The notes beneath the pieces are model-generated. The model was given only the letters and a program-made list of their open reading frames with translations, ran no database searches and was not told the DNA's origin. Both the position numbers and the translations under genes were made by a program. Shown in pieces: positions 14,217 to 23,350 of a DNA stretch of 33,903 bases; position 1 is the first letter of the stretch; the number at the start of each line of letters is the position of its first letter. The DNA comes from CAYMNU01 sp964391885 (GTDB lineage: Archaea; Altiarchaeota; Altiarchaeia; JAFGQM01), in contig CAYMNU010000035.1 of the NCBI GenBank assembly GCA_964391885.1, forward strand, positions 1 through 33,903, in the 5' to 3' direction.

Positions 14217-17200
14217 AGCTTTTCCACGTCCTTTTTTCTTATCCTGAACTTCTTCGCGGCAAAGAAGCCGCCCGCCATTATGATTGCGACGAGGAGCAAT
14301 GTTAACCTTGCCGGCTCTTCTGCCAAGAACTCGCCCAGGTCGCTTATCGCCTCCGAGACCTGGGTGCTTATATCGATTTCCTGGGGCAGGGCGCTGACCA
14401 GGGACTGCGCCTGCGCGTCCTCGAAGCCGTCCGCGCTTGCCCTGATTTCCCACAGCCCCGGCTGGTCTACGTAGAAGATGCCGTCGATTAGGACCTCCGT
14501 CCCGTCGGGGCGGATTAATATTATGTTTCCGGCAATAGGGTTGCCGCTCGCGTCAATTAGCGAGATATCTATCGGCTCGCCCATCTGCAGCTCATCGCTC
14601 ACATCTATAATAAGCGGCTTTGGTAGGGCTACTACGGGCATCTCGCAGATCTCCTCCGTGAAATTTTCCCCGCAGGGCTTCCCGTCGCAGTCGCAGAGGC
14701 ATATTGTCAGGCGCATGCCATTAATGCATTCTTTGGCCTCGCAGGCCCAAACCTCCTCGCATTCGTCATTGCTTTTACAGATAAACTCACCCGGGACGCA
14801 TTTTCCGGACTCGCAGTAGTCGCCGTCCGTACACTCGTCATTGTCGTCGCATGAAGTGCCGTCGTCCTTGTTTCTCGCATCTCCGGAGTCGAGCCATCTC
14901 GTTTGCGTCACAGAGTATTCGCAGTCATTGCCGTCGCAGCCGTAGTTTCTGTATTCTTCCTGCTCCTGTTCCTTTTCAGTGCACTGGCTGGTTGAGACCC
15001 ACTGGGTCGAACCGGTTTCGTACCAGCCGTCGTTATCGTTGCAGTCTCGCGAATTGCATGAGCTGCTGCAGGATCCGCAATCTGCAGGGCATGAAGAGCA
15101 GGTCTCTGCGCAGTTGCAGACAGAGTCACCGCAGGTGATTTCCTCGCCGCAGTATGAGCATTCTGATGACCTGTTTTCATAGAATGTCTCGTTTTCAACT
15201 TCACCGCAGGAGTTGCTGTCATATTGGGTGAGGTTCCTCTGCTGCAGCTTGGTATTGTTTATCCTGCAAGATGTGATATTAATCCAGCCGCTCCAGGAGG
15301 TGTTAGTGAGAGATGGGGTGCAGAAGTCGCAGGCTGCCCATTGATAATCGTAGAAAGTTGTGTTGGCTATGCAGTCGCTGCCTATGCCGGTGACGTCGCA
15401 GCATGATGCTTTGTTGGCGTCGTACTCTGTGAGGTTTCTCTCCTGGAGGATTGTGTCGTTTGCCTGGCAGGATCCGCTGTCCTCCCAGTCGCCCCAGGAT
15501 GTGTTGGTGAGCGAGTATGAGCAGTAATTGCATGCGATGAATTGGTAGTCCCAGAAGGTCTGGTTGGCTACTTCTCCGCAGAAGTTCTCGTCGTACTGCT
15601 CAAGCGAGCGGTTCTGGAGCTGTGAGTCGTTTGTGAGGCAATCGCCCTGGTCCTGCCAGCCGCTCCAGGAGGTGTTTGTGAGAGATGGCGTGCAGAAGTC
15701 GCAGGCCACGTACTGAATCTCATAAAAAGTCTCGTTAGCGACTTCTCCACAGTAGTTGGAGTCGTACTGAGTGAGTGACCTATTCTGCAGCTGAGTGTCA
15801 TTGGCTAAGCATGATGACTGGTTCTGCCAGGCTGACCATGAGGTGTTGGTGAGAGATGGGGTACATGAGATCAGCCAGGCATAGCTTTCATTATTCCCCT
15901 GCCACCCTAAATAGGGATAGCCATTGTTCAAATCTTCATCTGATAATGCAATATCCCATCCAACACCTAGGAAAGTCGAAAGAGAGTTCATTTGGGCAGT
16001 GGTCTTTCCTGTTGCATTTCCTGCAGTTGAGCTCTGCCCTGAGGTTTCCATGTCCCAGAAGTTGCCGGGCATTTCATAGCTGCCGCCCGTATCCACAGTT
16101 CCGGCAAATCCTTTGTCCGCCGGATTCCAGTTATCATTTCCGGAAACGCTTCCAGTTGAATATGAGTTTAATATTTTACGCTGATAATTCAGTCCGACAA
16201 AGCCTCCAAAGCTTGTTTCTGCGCCCGATTCTCTTGCAACACTGCCTGTCGAGTAGGAGTTGTTAATTGTTGCAAGGCTGTAACCTATTAGCCCTACAAA
16301 CCCGCCTACTGAGATGTTGCCGGTTGCATTGCCGGTTGCATAGGATTTTTCAATATTGCCCTTTTCGTGATACCCTACAAACCCCCCTATGGAACCGTTC
16401 CCATAAACATTTCCAAGCGCGTATGAACTGATTATGTTTCCCCAGACTGATGAGCCGACAAAGCCCCCGACCATTTGATTGCCGGTAACGTCTCCTGTTG
16501 AATATGAATTGATTATCGATCCCGTGTAGGGGCAGCCGACAAAGCCCCCGACCATTTGATTGCCGGTAACGTCTGCAGTAGAGAACGAGTTGCTCACTAC
16601 TGAACTGCTGTGTCCCGTTGTGCCTAAAAGGCCTCCGACGCAGTAGTTCCCCGCAACAATCCCCGCCGAATACGAATTTATGATGCTAGCGTTCCAAAAA
16701 CTGCTTGCAAGGGCCCCTACATAATGCTGCCCGGTGACATTGGCATCAATTAAGCCCAAGTTAGAAATGCTCCCATTTTCAATATATCCGAATAAGCCCG
16801 CCTCGTCTGTGTCCGGCCTGAATATTTTCAGCCCAGTTATCGTGCGGTTGCCCCCTTCAAACGAGCCTTCAAATGGGCCTGAAAGGTTTCCTATGGGCAC
16901 CCAATCGTTTCCTAAGCCATCGTAATCGGCAGTCTCATTATCTAAGCTGTTGTTCAGGACGTAGTAGGCGGACATGTTTAACCTAGTGTTGTTGAGCTGC
17001 GTCCATGTGCAGATTTGGTAGGGTTCTATGTCTGTGCCCGAGCCGCCGCAGAAGAGGGGTTCAGGCTCTCCGCCGCCCTCAGTCGCCGTGATATTCACAT
17101 AATTGACGTACATGGTATGGTGCCCCGTGTTGTTCAGGTATCTCGTGTTCCACGTGTCTATGTAATCCTGATAGTCTGAGTCGTTCTCGTACGGCGACTC

Positions 17201-20200
17201 CATGTCCATCTCGTAGTGGGCCATGTCCATATAGGGGTAAGGTTCGGGGGTCACCGAGCTGTATCCCATCCTCTCCATTATAGTGTATCCCTTGTAGTAG
17301 CCGTTCTGGTGCAGGTAGTAGCTGCGTCCCATGCCCTCCTGCTTTTCAAGCTCGTCAAACTCGAAAAGGACTTCGTCCCCAGGCTTCATAATGACATACC
17401 TGTCGTCTGTGTCTGCTACTAGCTCCATGACGTCGCCCAGCTTAGTGAAATAGCCCTCGTAGGGGATGGTGTTATTGAAGGTGTCATTGTAGATGTAAAC
17501 GCCCAACGGGTGCTTAGAGTAGTCCTTGTTTGACATGCCCTTGTCGTTTAGGACTGCTGATGTTGGCTTAATCTTGGTTATATTTATCGGGACATCGACT
17601 GACGTGTCGACTGCTATGTAGTCTATCTGGATATTGTGGTGGGTGTGTATCCTTATGGTAAAATTGGTATAGTTGTTGCCCTCAAACCAGTGGGTTATGT
17701 CCCAAATGCTAGTCCTCGGATAGCCGTGTGCTTGGAAGAGCTGCTCGTCTTCTGGTGCGTAAATCCAAGAGCCGTTAGCTGCCACCACTTCTGCGTAAGG
17801 GTAGGCATACATATAGAAAGGCTCGTCAGGGTTCTGCATCAGGTAAGCGTACCTGTCGGCATAATCCTCCGATGTTGCAAACTGGTTGTAGCCGTTGAAG
17901 AGAATCTTAATCTGCTGTGCGCCCGATAGGTTGCCCAGGTCTACTGTGAGGGTGTCCCACTCCAATGCTCTTCCATGCACAAAGTCAAGGTCAACCTCGC
18001 TTATGGTGTCTAACACATCATTCCCGTTTGTGTCGTAGGCTGATACTGGCGGTTGAGGGTCTTGGACCGTATAATAGAGCATGTCCTCATAAGGCTGTTC
18101 CACCCAGTTGTTCATGCCGTTGAAAACAGGCGAGTAAATGCTGACATCCTCAGGATGGTCGACTACATAAAGCTCCACCATGTCCATGTAGTTGACCTCG
18201 TCCCTGTCTTCCTTTAAACTGAATATGTATTTGCCGTCCTTGGGCTGAAGCTGTTTGTCGGTGATGTGCAGGTAATCCTCATTAGTGGCTTCTTTACGAT
18301 GGCGTGGAACGCTGTAGGGGTCTGGGTTTCCTATACCGCCAGGAGTCCAGGGGCTTGAGTAAAGCAAGCCTCCTCCGCCTCCGACATCGGTCACGACCTC
18401 AAAATCAGTCCCGTTCCAGGTGTAAAGGAAGGGGCAGGACATCTTCGCCCCACTGTTGCCCCTTGAGACAGCCATTATGTACATGGTATCATCGCTAGTG
18501 AAGTCGGTCAAGTCTGTAAAGTCATAGAAATAAGTCCGTTCAGTGCTTGATGTGGTGTAATTGACTGTAACCCAGGCTGATGAGGTATAGTTCCAGGCTG
18601 AGATGTTGACCCCCGTGCCGCCGTTTGTCAGGTCACTGTAGCCTACCCAGGTGAATTCTAGAGTAGTTAAGCCAGTGGTGTTAATCTCATAGACTGAAAA
18701 ATCGTGGGCATTATCCACACCGATTGGACCCGTTATTGACTTGCTCTCGGAATCGTTTGCTAAGACGTATGGAAAGTCGGCAGCCTCGCCTGGGAGCGAT
18801 GATGGCGTAGGCAGGGTGGTGGAACCTCCGACAAACATCTTCCACCTGTCAGGCTTCTGGATATAGCCGTCAGAATCCATCCTAGCTGTCCAGACATCAC
18901 CACTTCCTGCTCCGTATGAATAAGTATTTCCTGTGACATAGATGTTGTCGCTGGAGTCTACTGCTATGGCATTACCATAATCATCACTTGCGCCTCCGAT
19001 TGTCTTGTTCCAGATTTGGTCTCCGCTGGAGTTGTACTTGATTGTCCAGATATCATAATTCCCTGCTCCGTATGATTCAGTAGCTCCTGTGACATAAATG
19101 TTGCCGCTGGAGTCTACTGCTATGGCATTACCAACATCACTATTTGCGCCTCCGATTATTGAAAGCCATGTGCTGTTGTCGAAGGAGGATGAGGGGGGCT
19201 CTTCATCCAGTATCCCGTAGCCGCTGAAGCGGGTGGCGTTGAATGTGAGTATGGAATTCTCGCAGGACTGGTTGAGGCAGACGTCGGCCGGGCATTCTAT
19301 TCCGCTGGCGATCAGCTCGTCGACCGTAGCGTAATCGCCGAAGTAGAGGGTTTCTGCGCAGTCCACTCCACTCAGGGTTATCTCCGCGCTGAAGTCCTCA
19401 TAGGTATAAGGGGTTTCGTTCAGCTCCGGGAAGGCCGATGAGTTCACGTATGCCAGCCCCTGCCCGAGAGTAACCGCGCTGTCGAGGTCGAGCGGGTTGT
19501 AGTCGCTCAGGTCGAGCTCGGCGGTCCAGTTTATCTTAGTGTGCGAGTCATTGACCGCAAGGCCCATGACTGTGTTCTCGCTTGTCCCGTCATAGCTTGA
19601 CGAGTACTGCGAAGACGAAGCGCTAAATAAGGTAGCTGCTCCGGAATACAAGTCGCCGTGGAGGGCGCTGCCTAGCTCTGTGCCCCACGGGTCATAAAGG
19701 AAAGCGTCGCTTCGGATAGGGCAGTTAGTGTAGCCGGAGCATGCCTGCGCCCGCATAGCTGAGGTGTAATGCACCTTTCCGTAATACATACCTGGGCCGA
19801 CAAGATACATATCCCCAAGGTACTGCGATGCAAGAACTGCCATATTGGCCTTAGTCAGGTCATATCTTATGTTTGCCCCGCCGGTCAGGTTGAACGGCAG
19901 GCCGTCGCGCGTTACGTTCAAGAGATATCGGACATAATCACCCACATCATATGATGGCGTCCCGCTGATATGGCCTGTATTGTCTAGAAAGTTGTTCTCG
20001 AATGACCAGGCATGGTTGACACTAAATCCTGCCGTATCGCTGCTTGAGGAATCGCCGCAGACTGTTGTGATATTGGCTAGGTATGTTTTATTGTATAGAT
20101 TGGATGCGTCGGAAAGGTTGACCGTAAACGTAGTGTAATTACCGTCGGTGAGGTTGCCCAAGGTTTGCGTCGCGCCGCCGACTATGCTAAGGTTTCCTGC

Positions 20201-22735
20201 GCTTATCGTGGCGTTGCAGTTTGTGCCCACGCCGGAGAATGAGACGTTCAGAAGGATAGTGCCGTTTGCATAGCTGAAGATTTGGCCTTCTGAAGGTGAG
20301 GTTATATTTGATGCGATATTTGTCTGAAGCGTCACAGTCCTGCCTTCGATTGAATTAACATTGCCTCCAAGATCCTGCGCGTATATGCCGTAAGAGTGGG
20401 TTCCGTCTCCCTGATTTGTAAAGTCGTTAACATATTGGTTTGCTGTTGCGTCATAGAGTGATCTGATTTCATCTTCGCTCAAGCTTCTGTTAAATACCAT
20501 CACATCATCGATTGATCCGCTTATAGGTCCGAACTCGTCTTGCCTTTGCCCGACATATAAACTCCAAGAGCCCGGGGATATGCGCCCAGTGTGGCCTGCG
20601 CTTTTTTCTAATTGCCCGTCGATATACACTCTTGCCGCTGCCCCGTCATATTGGCCCACATAATGGTGCCAATTGCTATCCGTTATTTTTCTATCGGAGT
20701 CTATTATTATTTGCCCGTCTTGCGTTTTGACTATCCACCTAATGCTCCCGTCCGCGGGATCGGCAGCACCTAAGTGCACTAAATTCCAGCTTCTATCCGT
20801 GCCTCCGGACCCGATTCCCCCGAAAAAATTGTTTGTCCCCGATGGGGAATTGAGCCTAACCCAAATTGAAAAGGTAACGCTCTGCTGCTGGGCTTCGGAG
20901 ATTTCTCCAAAGTCGGCATAATCCCCCGCGCCGTCAAGATCGAGCCCTTTTCCAAAATACCCTCCGCTTGCCTGGCTTGCATTGTTAATGGCAGACCCGT
21001 TATACCTATTCATAAAATCGATTATAGTGCTTCCTGAAACATCATCCATCCGCCACCATGAAACCAGCGAGTTATCCCAATCGACAAATACGGCATGCCC
21101 GCCTAAATTATCGGAAGATGAGATATTTAAGACCAGCTCGCCGGTTATGGCGCCATCCGCAGGCGTGAGCACGGTTATTTGGGGTGTGGCCATAGCCTCA
21201 AAATTCGCGGTAATGCTCAAATCTCCGGCCATAGTTAATGCGGTTTCGTTAGAGCTGGCGTTTGCAATTGTAAAAACGTCTCCCGTCCAATTCACGAATT
21301 CCCAGCCGAAATCCGGGCTTGCGGTTATATTAACTAGGCTACCCTCGGTATAGGTTCCGTTGCCATTGAAGCTCCCCTGGCCTGTTTTATTTATTGTTAA
21401 TTCGTATTCCAGCGCCCCTATCGAAAAAAATGTTTGGATATTCATTAGATTATTATAGTTTGCATTAATCCAAGATGACGAGCGATTGGTAGAAGAAACC
21501 CTTATCTCATCTAATTTGCCGTGCCATTCACGCTGGCCATTGGGTTTGCCCCACCCCCTTGCACCTATAAGAAAGGGGTCGGAATGGTCTATGCCCGAAA
21601 CGGTTCCCGTTTCGTCTTGCGTAGTTCCCGTCTGGGCAACGCCGTCAATATAGAGTGTTAATCCGTCGACACTATTTGAGCCGTCGTAAGTGCCTGAAAA
21701 ATAATACCATTGGTCTTGAACCATTTCAATTGCCTTATCCTTAGAAACAATTTGTAAAGGGCTGTTATCCCCATGGAAACCAAAGGTGAATTTCCCATTT
21801 ATTAATAACATATAAGAACCCCTATAATCGCCGGAATCCTTGACTTTTGCCATCATAAACTGGGGAAGTGTTGAGGCGGTATTTTCATTTTTAGCCAGGC
21901 ACTCCATAGTGTAAGCAGAATCATAAGCAAGAATCGCGTCCCACGCCTCAGCCGAGCCATATTCAAAATATTGCTGTGATGCTTCCCCGCCAAAATGAGT
22001 AGCAGAGCCCACTAGCCCCGCGGAGCCGCCCTCGGAAATGCCGCCTTGCCCGCTAAAAGCCCACTGGTTGATCGTACGGTCAGACCCGCCATTCGGCGCG
22101 ACCAGTTTATAATAAGAATCATAGGCGCCGTACTGCCCATACGGGGCATCTGCAGCGGGTTGTGCAGTTTCGGAAACATTGCCCCAATACATTGTAATGG
22201 CCGTATCCTCGGAGCTTGAAATATTAATTGCCCTGACTGCGATTTCCATTACAGATAAGCCGGGGTCGTTATTGAGGGTAAAATTTCTTATGTCGATTGC
22301 CAGTCGTGTATCGCCCTGGTAAAATCTTAAATCCGCCCCCCCGTCTAGAGCCGGGCGAGACCCATCCAAATCCAGGGGGCCGTTTATTTCATTTAGGCCG
22401 GCTATGTCATGAGTGATTAACAAGGTAAAATTAGTTAAATCCGCGTCAATAAAGTCGTGGTTAACTATTAAATTCAGCCCATAATTCAGCCCCTGGCCGC
22501 CGCTTTGGATCTCAAAGCCGCGGTCTTCTAAACCATCGCCGCCCGATCGGCCCTCTGCAGGTTCGCCCGCCCCGGGCTCAACGAAGTACTCGTAAAATTC
22601 CCCCGAGCGCGCTCCGGCGGCCAAGTCCGCCTGGCAAAACGCCAGGCCCGATGCCAGTAAAACTAATATCAGCAAGGCTATAAATGACGTACTCCCCGGA
22701 CTGAAGTCCGGGGTATCTCCCGCAGGCAGGCTCAA
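14213..22735 (-). CDS. Giant multidomain surface protein, 5' end altered by an IS200 insertion
   Basis: A 2,840-codon exported adhesin-like protein. In order: hydrophobic signal SFIALLILVLLASGLAFC (17-34); DUF2341-like module (about 80-190); LamG-like lectin domain (about 220-420); a Gly/Asn-rich repeat (YELTINKTGQGSFNGNGTYT, about 440-510); second LamG-like domain (about 550-770); two SBBP beta-propeller units (about 1190-1285); a large unrecognised region with CPFLYTWNGTDFEVVTDV (about 1300-1900); GLUG repeats (about 1950-2200); four Cys-rich repeats starting CTPSLTNTSW (about 2288-2528); a Cys-knot-rich part (to about 2700); a C-terminal membrane helix and basic tail KKFRIRKKDVEKL. Many N-x-S/T sequons suggest glycosylation. 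The only start is TTG 22735, inside the tnpA stop, and about 15 residues come from the IS end. The native GTG probably lies at 23342. Confidence 0.85.
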   Translation of the reverse strand: MSLPAGDTPDFSPGSTSFIALLILVLLASGLAFCQADLAAGARSGEFYEYFVEPGAGEPAEGRSGGDGLEDRGFEIQSGGQGLNYGLNLIVNHDFIDADLTNFTLLITHDIAGLNEINGPLDLDGSRPALDGGADLRFYQGDTRLAIDIRNFTLNNDPGLSVMEIAVRAINISSSEDTAITMYWGNVSETAQPAADAPYGQYGAYDSYYKLVAPNGGSDRTINQWAFSGQGGISEGGSAGLVGSATHFGGEASQQYFEYGSAEAWDAILAYDSAYTMECLAKNENTASTLPQFMMAKVKDSGDYRGSYMLLINGKFTFGFHGDNSPLQIVSKDKAIEMVQDQWYYFSGTYDGSNSVDGLTLYIDGVAQTGTTQDETGTVSGIDHSDPFLIGARGWGKPNGQREWHGKLDEIRVSSTNRSSSWINANYNNLMNIQTFFSIGALEYELTINKTGQGSFNGNGTYTEGSLVNITASPDFGWEFVNWTGDVFTIANASSNETALTMAGDLSITANFEAMATPQITVLTPADGAITGELVLNISSSDNLGGHAVFVDWDNSLVSWWRMDDVSGSTIIDFMNRYNGSAINNASQASGGYFGKGLDLDGAGDYADFGEISEAQQQSVTFSIWVRLNSPSGTNNFFGGIGSGGTDRSWNLVHLGAADPADGSIRWIVKTQDGQIIIDSDRKITDSNWHHYVGQYDGAAARVYIDGQLEKSAGHTGRISPGSWSLYVGQRQDEFGPISGSIDDVMVFNRSLSEDEIRSLYDATANQYVNDFTNQGDGTHSYGIYAQDLGGNVNSIEGRTVTLQTNIASNITSPSEGQIFSYANGTILLNVSFSGVGTNCNATISAGNLSIVGGATQTLGNLTDGNYTTFTVNLSDASNLYNKTYLANITTVCGDSSSSDTAGFSVNHAWSFENNFLDNTGHISGTPSYDVGDYVRYLLNVTRDGLPFNLTGGANIRYDLTKANMAVLASQYLGDMYLVGPGMYYGKVHYTSAMRAQACSGYTNCPIRSDAFLYDPWGTELGSALHGDLYSGAATLFSASSSQYSSSYDGTSENTVMGLAVNDSHTKINWTAELDLSDYNPLDLDSAVTLGQGLAYVNSSAFPELNETPYTYEDFSAEITLSGVDCAETLYFGDYATVDELIASGIECPADVCLNQSCENSILTFNATRFSGYGILDEEPPSSSFDNSTWLSIIGGANSDVGNAIAVDSSGNIYVTGATESYGAGNYDIWTIKYNSSGDQIWNKTIGGASDDYGNAIAVDSSDNIYVTGNTYSYGAGSGDVWTARMDSDGYIQKPDRWKMFVGGSTTLPTPSSLPGEAADFPYVLANDSESKSITGPIGVDNAHDFSVYEINTTGLTTLEFTWVGYSDLTNGGTGVNISAWNYTSSAWVTVNYTTSSTERTYFYDFTDLTDFTSDDTMYIMAVSRGNSGAKMSCPFLYTWNGTDFEVVTDVGGGGGLLYSSPWTPGGIGNPDPYSVPRHRKEATNEDYLHITDKQLQPKDGKYIFSLKEDRDEVNYMDMVELYVVDHPEDVSIYSPVFNGMNNWVEQPYEDMLYYTVQDPQPPVSAYDTNGNDVLDTISEVDLDFVHGRALEWDTLTVDLGNLSGAQQIKILFNGYNQFATSEDYADRYAYLMQNPDEPFYMYAYPYAEVVAANGSWIYAPEDEQLFQAHGYPRTSIWDITHWFEGNNYTNFTIRIHTHHNIQIDYIAVDTSVDVPINITKIKPTSAVLNDKGMSNKDYSKHPLGVYIYNDTFNNTIPYEGYFTKLGDVMELVADTDDRYVIMKPGDEVLFEFDELEKQEGMGRSYYLHQNGYYKGYTIMERMGYSSVTPEPYPYMDMAHYEMDMESPYENDSDYQDYIDTWNTRYLNNTGHHTMYVNYVNITATEGGGEPEPLFCGGSGTDIEPYQICTWTQLNNTRLNMSAYYVLNNSLDNETADYDGLGNDWVPIGNLSGPFEGSFEGGNRTITGLKIFRPDTDEAGLFGYIENGSISNLGLIDANVTGQHYVGALASSFWNASIINSYSAGIVAGNYCVGGLLGTTGHSSSVVSNSFSTADVTGNQMVGGFVGCPYTGSIINSYSTGDVTGNQMVGGFVGSSVWGNIISSYALGNVYGNGSIGGFVGYHEKGNIEKSYATGNATGNISVGGFVGLIGYSLATINNSYSTGSVARESGAETSFGGFVGLNYQRKILNSYSTGSVSGNDNWNPADKGFAGTVDTGGSYEMPGNFWDMETSGQSSTAGNATGKTTAQMNSLSTFLGVGWDIALSDEDLNNGYPYLGWQGNNESYAWLISCTPSLTNTSWSAWQNQSSCLANDTQLQNRSLTQYDSNYCGEVANETFYEIQYVACDFCTPSLTNTSWSGWQDQGDCLTNDSQLQNRSLEQYDENFCGEVANQTFWDYQFIACNYCSYSLTNTSWGDWEDSGSCQANDTILQERNLTEYDANKASCCDVTGIGSDCIANTTFYDYQWAACDFCTPSLTNTSWSGWINITSCRINNTKLQQRNLTQYDSNSCGEVENETFYENRSSECSYCGEEITCGDSVCNCAETCSSCPADCGSCSSSCNSRDCNDNDGWYETGSTQWVSTSQCTEKEQEQEEYRNYGCDGNDCEYSVTQTRWLDSGDARNKDDGTSCDDNDECTDGDYCESGKCVPGEFICKSNDECEEVWACEAKECINGMRLTICLCDCDGKPCGENFTEEICEMPVVALPKPLIIDVSDELQMGEPIDISLIDASGNPIAGNIILIRPDGTEVLIDGIFYVDQPGLWEIRASADGFEDAQAQSLVSALPQEIDISTQVSEAISDLGEFLAEEPARLTLLLVAIIMAGGFFAAKKFRIRKKDVEKL
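15150..15870 (-). repeat. Four Cys-rich protein repeats of about 57-67 codons
   Basis: Within the giant gene, four units share the scheme C-x-x-SLTNTSW-x-x-W, a central Cys, then Q(N/E)R(S/N)L-x-x-YD, CGEV-x-N-x-TF and a closing Cys. Unit 3 is longer (CCDVTGIGSDC insertion). Each carries several N-x-S/T sequons. The DNA copies are similar enough to recombine. Confidence 0.8.
16453..16574 (-). repeat. Two exact 41-bp direct repeats in the GLUG region
   Basis: The 41 bases at 16453-16493 recur exactly at 16534-16574, 81 bp apart. They encode the GLUG unit (D)VTGNQMVGGFVG. Exact identity among otherwise diverged GLUG units suggests recent duplication or gene conversion, and a route to repeat-number variation. 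Confidence 0.8.
22678..22686 (+). promoter_or_regulatory. Displaced TATA box of the DUF4139 gene
   Basis: CTATAAATG on the plus strand lies inside the signal-peptide codons of the giant gene, now about 670 bp from the ATG at 23351. If the DNA between the two GTAC copies (22689 and 23329) is removed, this TATAAA is centred about 29 bp upstream of that ATG, normal archaeal spacing. Confidence 0.5.
22694..22713. repeat. Subterminal hairpin, transposase 3' end
   Basis: CCCCGGACT and AGTCCGGGG pair over 9 bp around a 2-base loop (or 8 bp with a TGAA loop), one base from GTAC. It is the right-end recognition hairpin relative to tnpA and is now translated as part of the giant ORF (TPDFSPG). Confidence 0.75.
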
Positions 22736-23208
22736 GCCATGAAATCAGTCATGGTGTACTGGCCTGGTGCGGCACAAGCATTGGCCATGACTGGCTCTTC
22801 GAAGTTCCATTCGTGCTGCGAGCAGGCAATGTAGTGCTTTATCGTGTCGGCGGTGACGTTGCCGACCGAGCGGTAGAATTTACCTGCCGACCAGATGTGC
22901 TTCCGCGAGACCTTGACTGCAAGTTCAGGGAAACGCTGGAAAAGTCTGCGCGCCGATATGCCCTTGAAGAGTTGTACCGCGCGCGAGATCGAGTCGCTTG
23001 GGTTGACTGCCACGAAGAGATGAATGTGGTCGGGCATTACTTCGAGTTCGATGATTTCGAAGTTGTGGTCGCTCGCAATCTGCTCAAAGAGCATCTCGCA
23101 GGCCTTTTTAACGAAAGGCTCATTGAATATAGGTCTTCGGTATTTGGGCACGAAGACTATGTGGTAGGTCAGTTGTCCAAAGCCATGGCTGTAGTTATTG
23201 AGTTTCAT
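22732..23208 (-). CDS. tnpA: IS200-family Y1 transposase TnpA
   Basis: Single-strand DNA transposase of the HUH superfamily. The HUH motif is PDHIHLFVAV, and the catalytic Tyr lies in TADTIKHYIACSQ near the C-terminus. The start MKLNNYSHGFGQLTYHIVFV is typical of the family, and a GGAGA sequence ends four bases before this ATG. An in-frame ATG at 23229 would add seven residues. The 158 residues and the uninterrupted frame suggest the enzyme is functional. The last codons read ATG GCT TGA, and the TGA overlaps a TTG that is the only possible start of the giant downstream ORF, so that gene could be reached by re-initiation. Confidence 0.93.
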   Translation of the reverse strand: MKLNNYSHGFGQLTYHIVFVPKYRRPIFNEPFVKKACEMLFEQIASDHNFEIIELEVMPDHIHLFVAVNPSDSISRAVQLFKGISARRLFQRFPELAVKVSRKHIWSAGKFYRSVGNVTADTIKHYIACSQHEWNFEEPVMANACAAPGQYTMTDFMA

Positions 23209-23235
23209 TTGGTCTCCATGTGGCGCCATGAAAGG

Positions 23236-23253
23236 CCGCGCGGCAGCGCGGCG
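23236..23253. repeat. G+C-rich hairpin in the tnpA leader
   Basis: GCCGCGC-GGCA-GCGCGGC, a perfect 7-bp stem, lies just upstream of tnpA. IS200 elements commonly have such a leader hairpin, which limits transposase expression by blocking read-through transcription or ribosome access. Confidence 0.55.
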
Positions 23254-23308
23254 CGCGCCACGTAGAGTCTATCACGCTAACAAAATAAATGAGGTAAAGC
23301 GGTCTCCT

Positions 23309-23329
23309 CCCCGACTTAAAAAGTCGGGG
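23309..23329. repeat. Subterminal hairpin, transposase 5' end
   Basis: CCCCGACTT and AAGTCGGGG pair perfectly over 9 bp around AAA, flush with GTAC. It resembles the hairpin at 22694-22713 (CCCCGGACT). Its loop reads CTTAAAAAG on the plus strand, about 32 bp before the ATG at 23351, and could serve as a substitute TATA box. Confidence 0.7.
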
Positions 23330-23350
23330 TACCCGACCGCACAAAATGTA

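Larger units (their letters stand above)
22689..23332 (-). mobile_element. IS200-type insertion element with tnpA only
   Basis: About 640 bp holding one Y1 transposase gene and a subterminal hairpin at each end (22694-22713 and 23309-23329), the hallmark of the IS200/IS605 family, which moves as single-stranded DNA without terminal inverted repeats. No tnpB/IscB partner is present. GTAC occurs at both edges (22689-22692, 23329-23332); taking one copy as target and one as element end gives clean excision. The edges are inferred, not proven. The element lies between two divergent genes and appears to have separated each from its start or promoter. Confidence 0.8.

Noticed and set aside
22813..23265. 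Plus-strand 150-codon ORF inside the IS element
   Set aside because: Mirror of tnpA, which has intact HUH and Tyr motifs on the other strand.
23198..23350. N-terminal extension of the DUF4139 protein into the IS element
   Set aside because: The 51 extra residues are translated IS end, while the ATG at 23351 starts a clean signal peptide.
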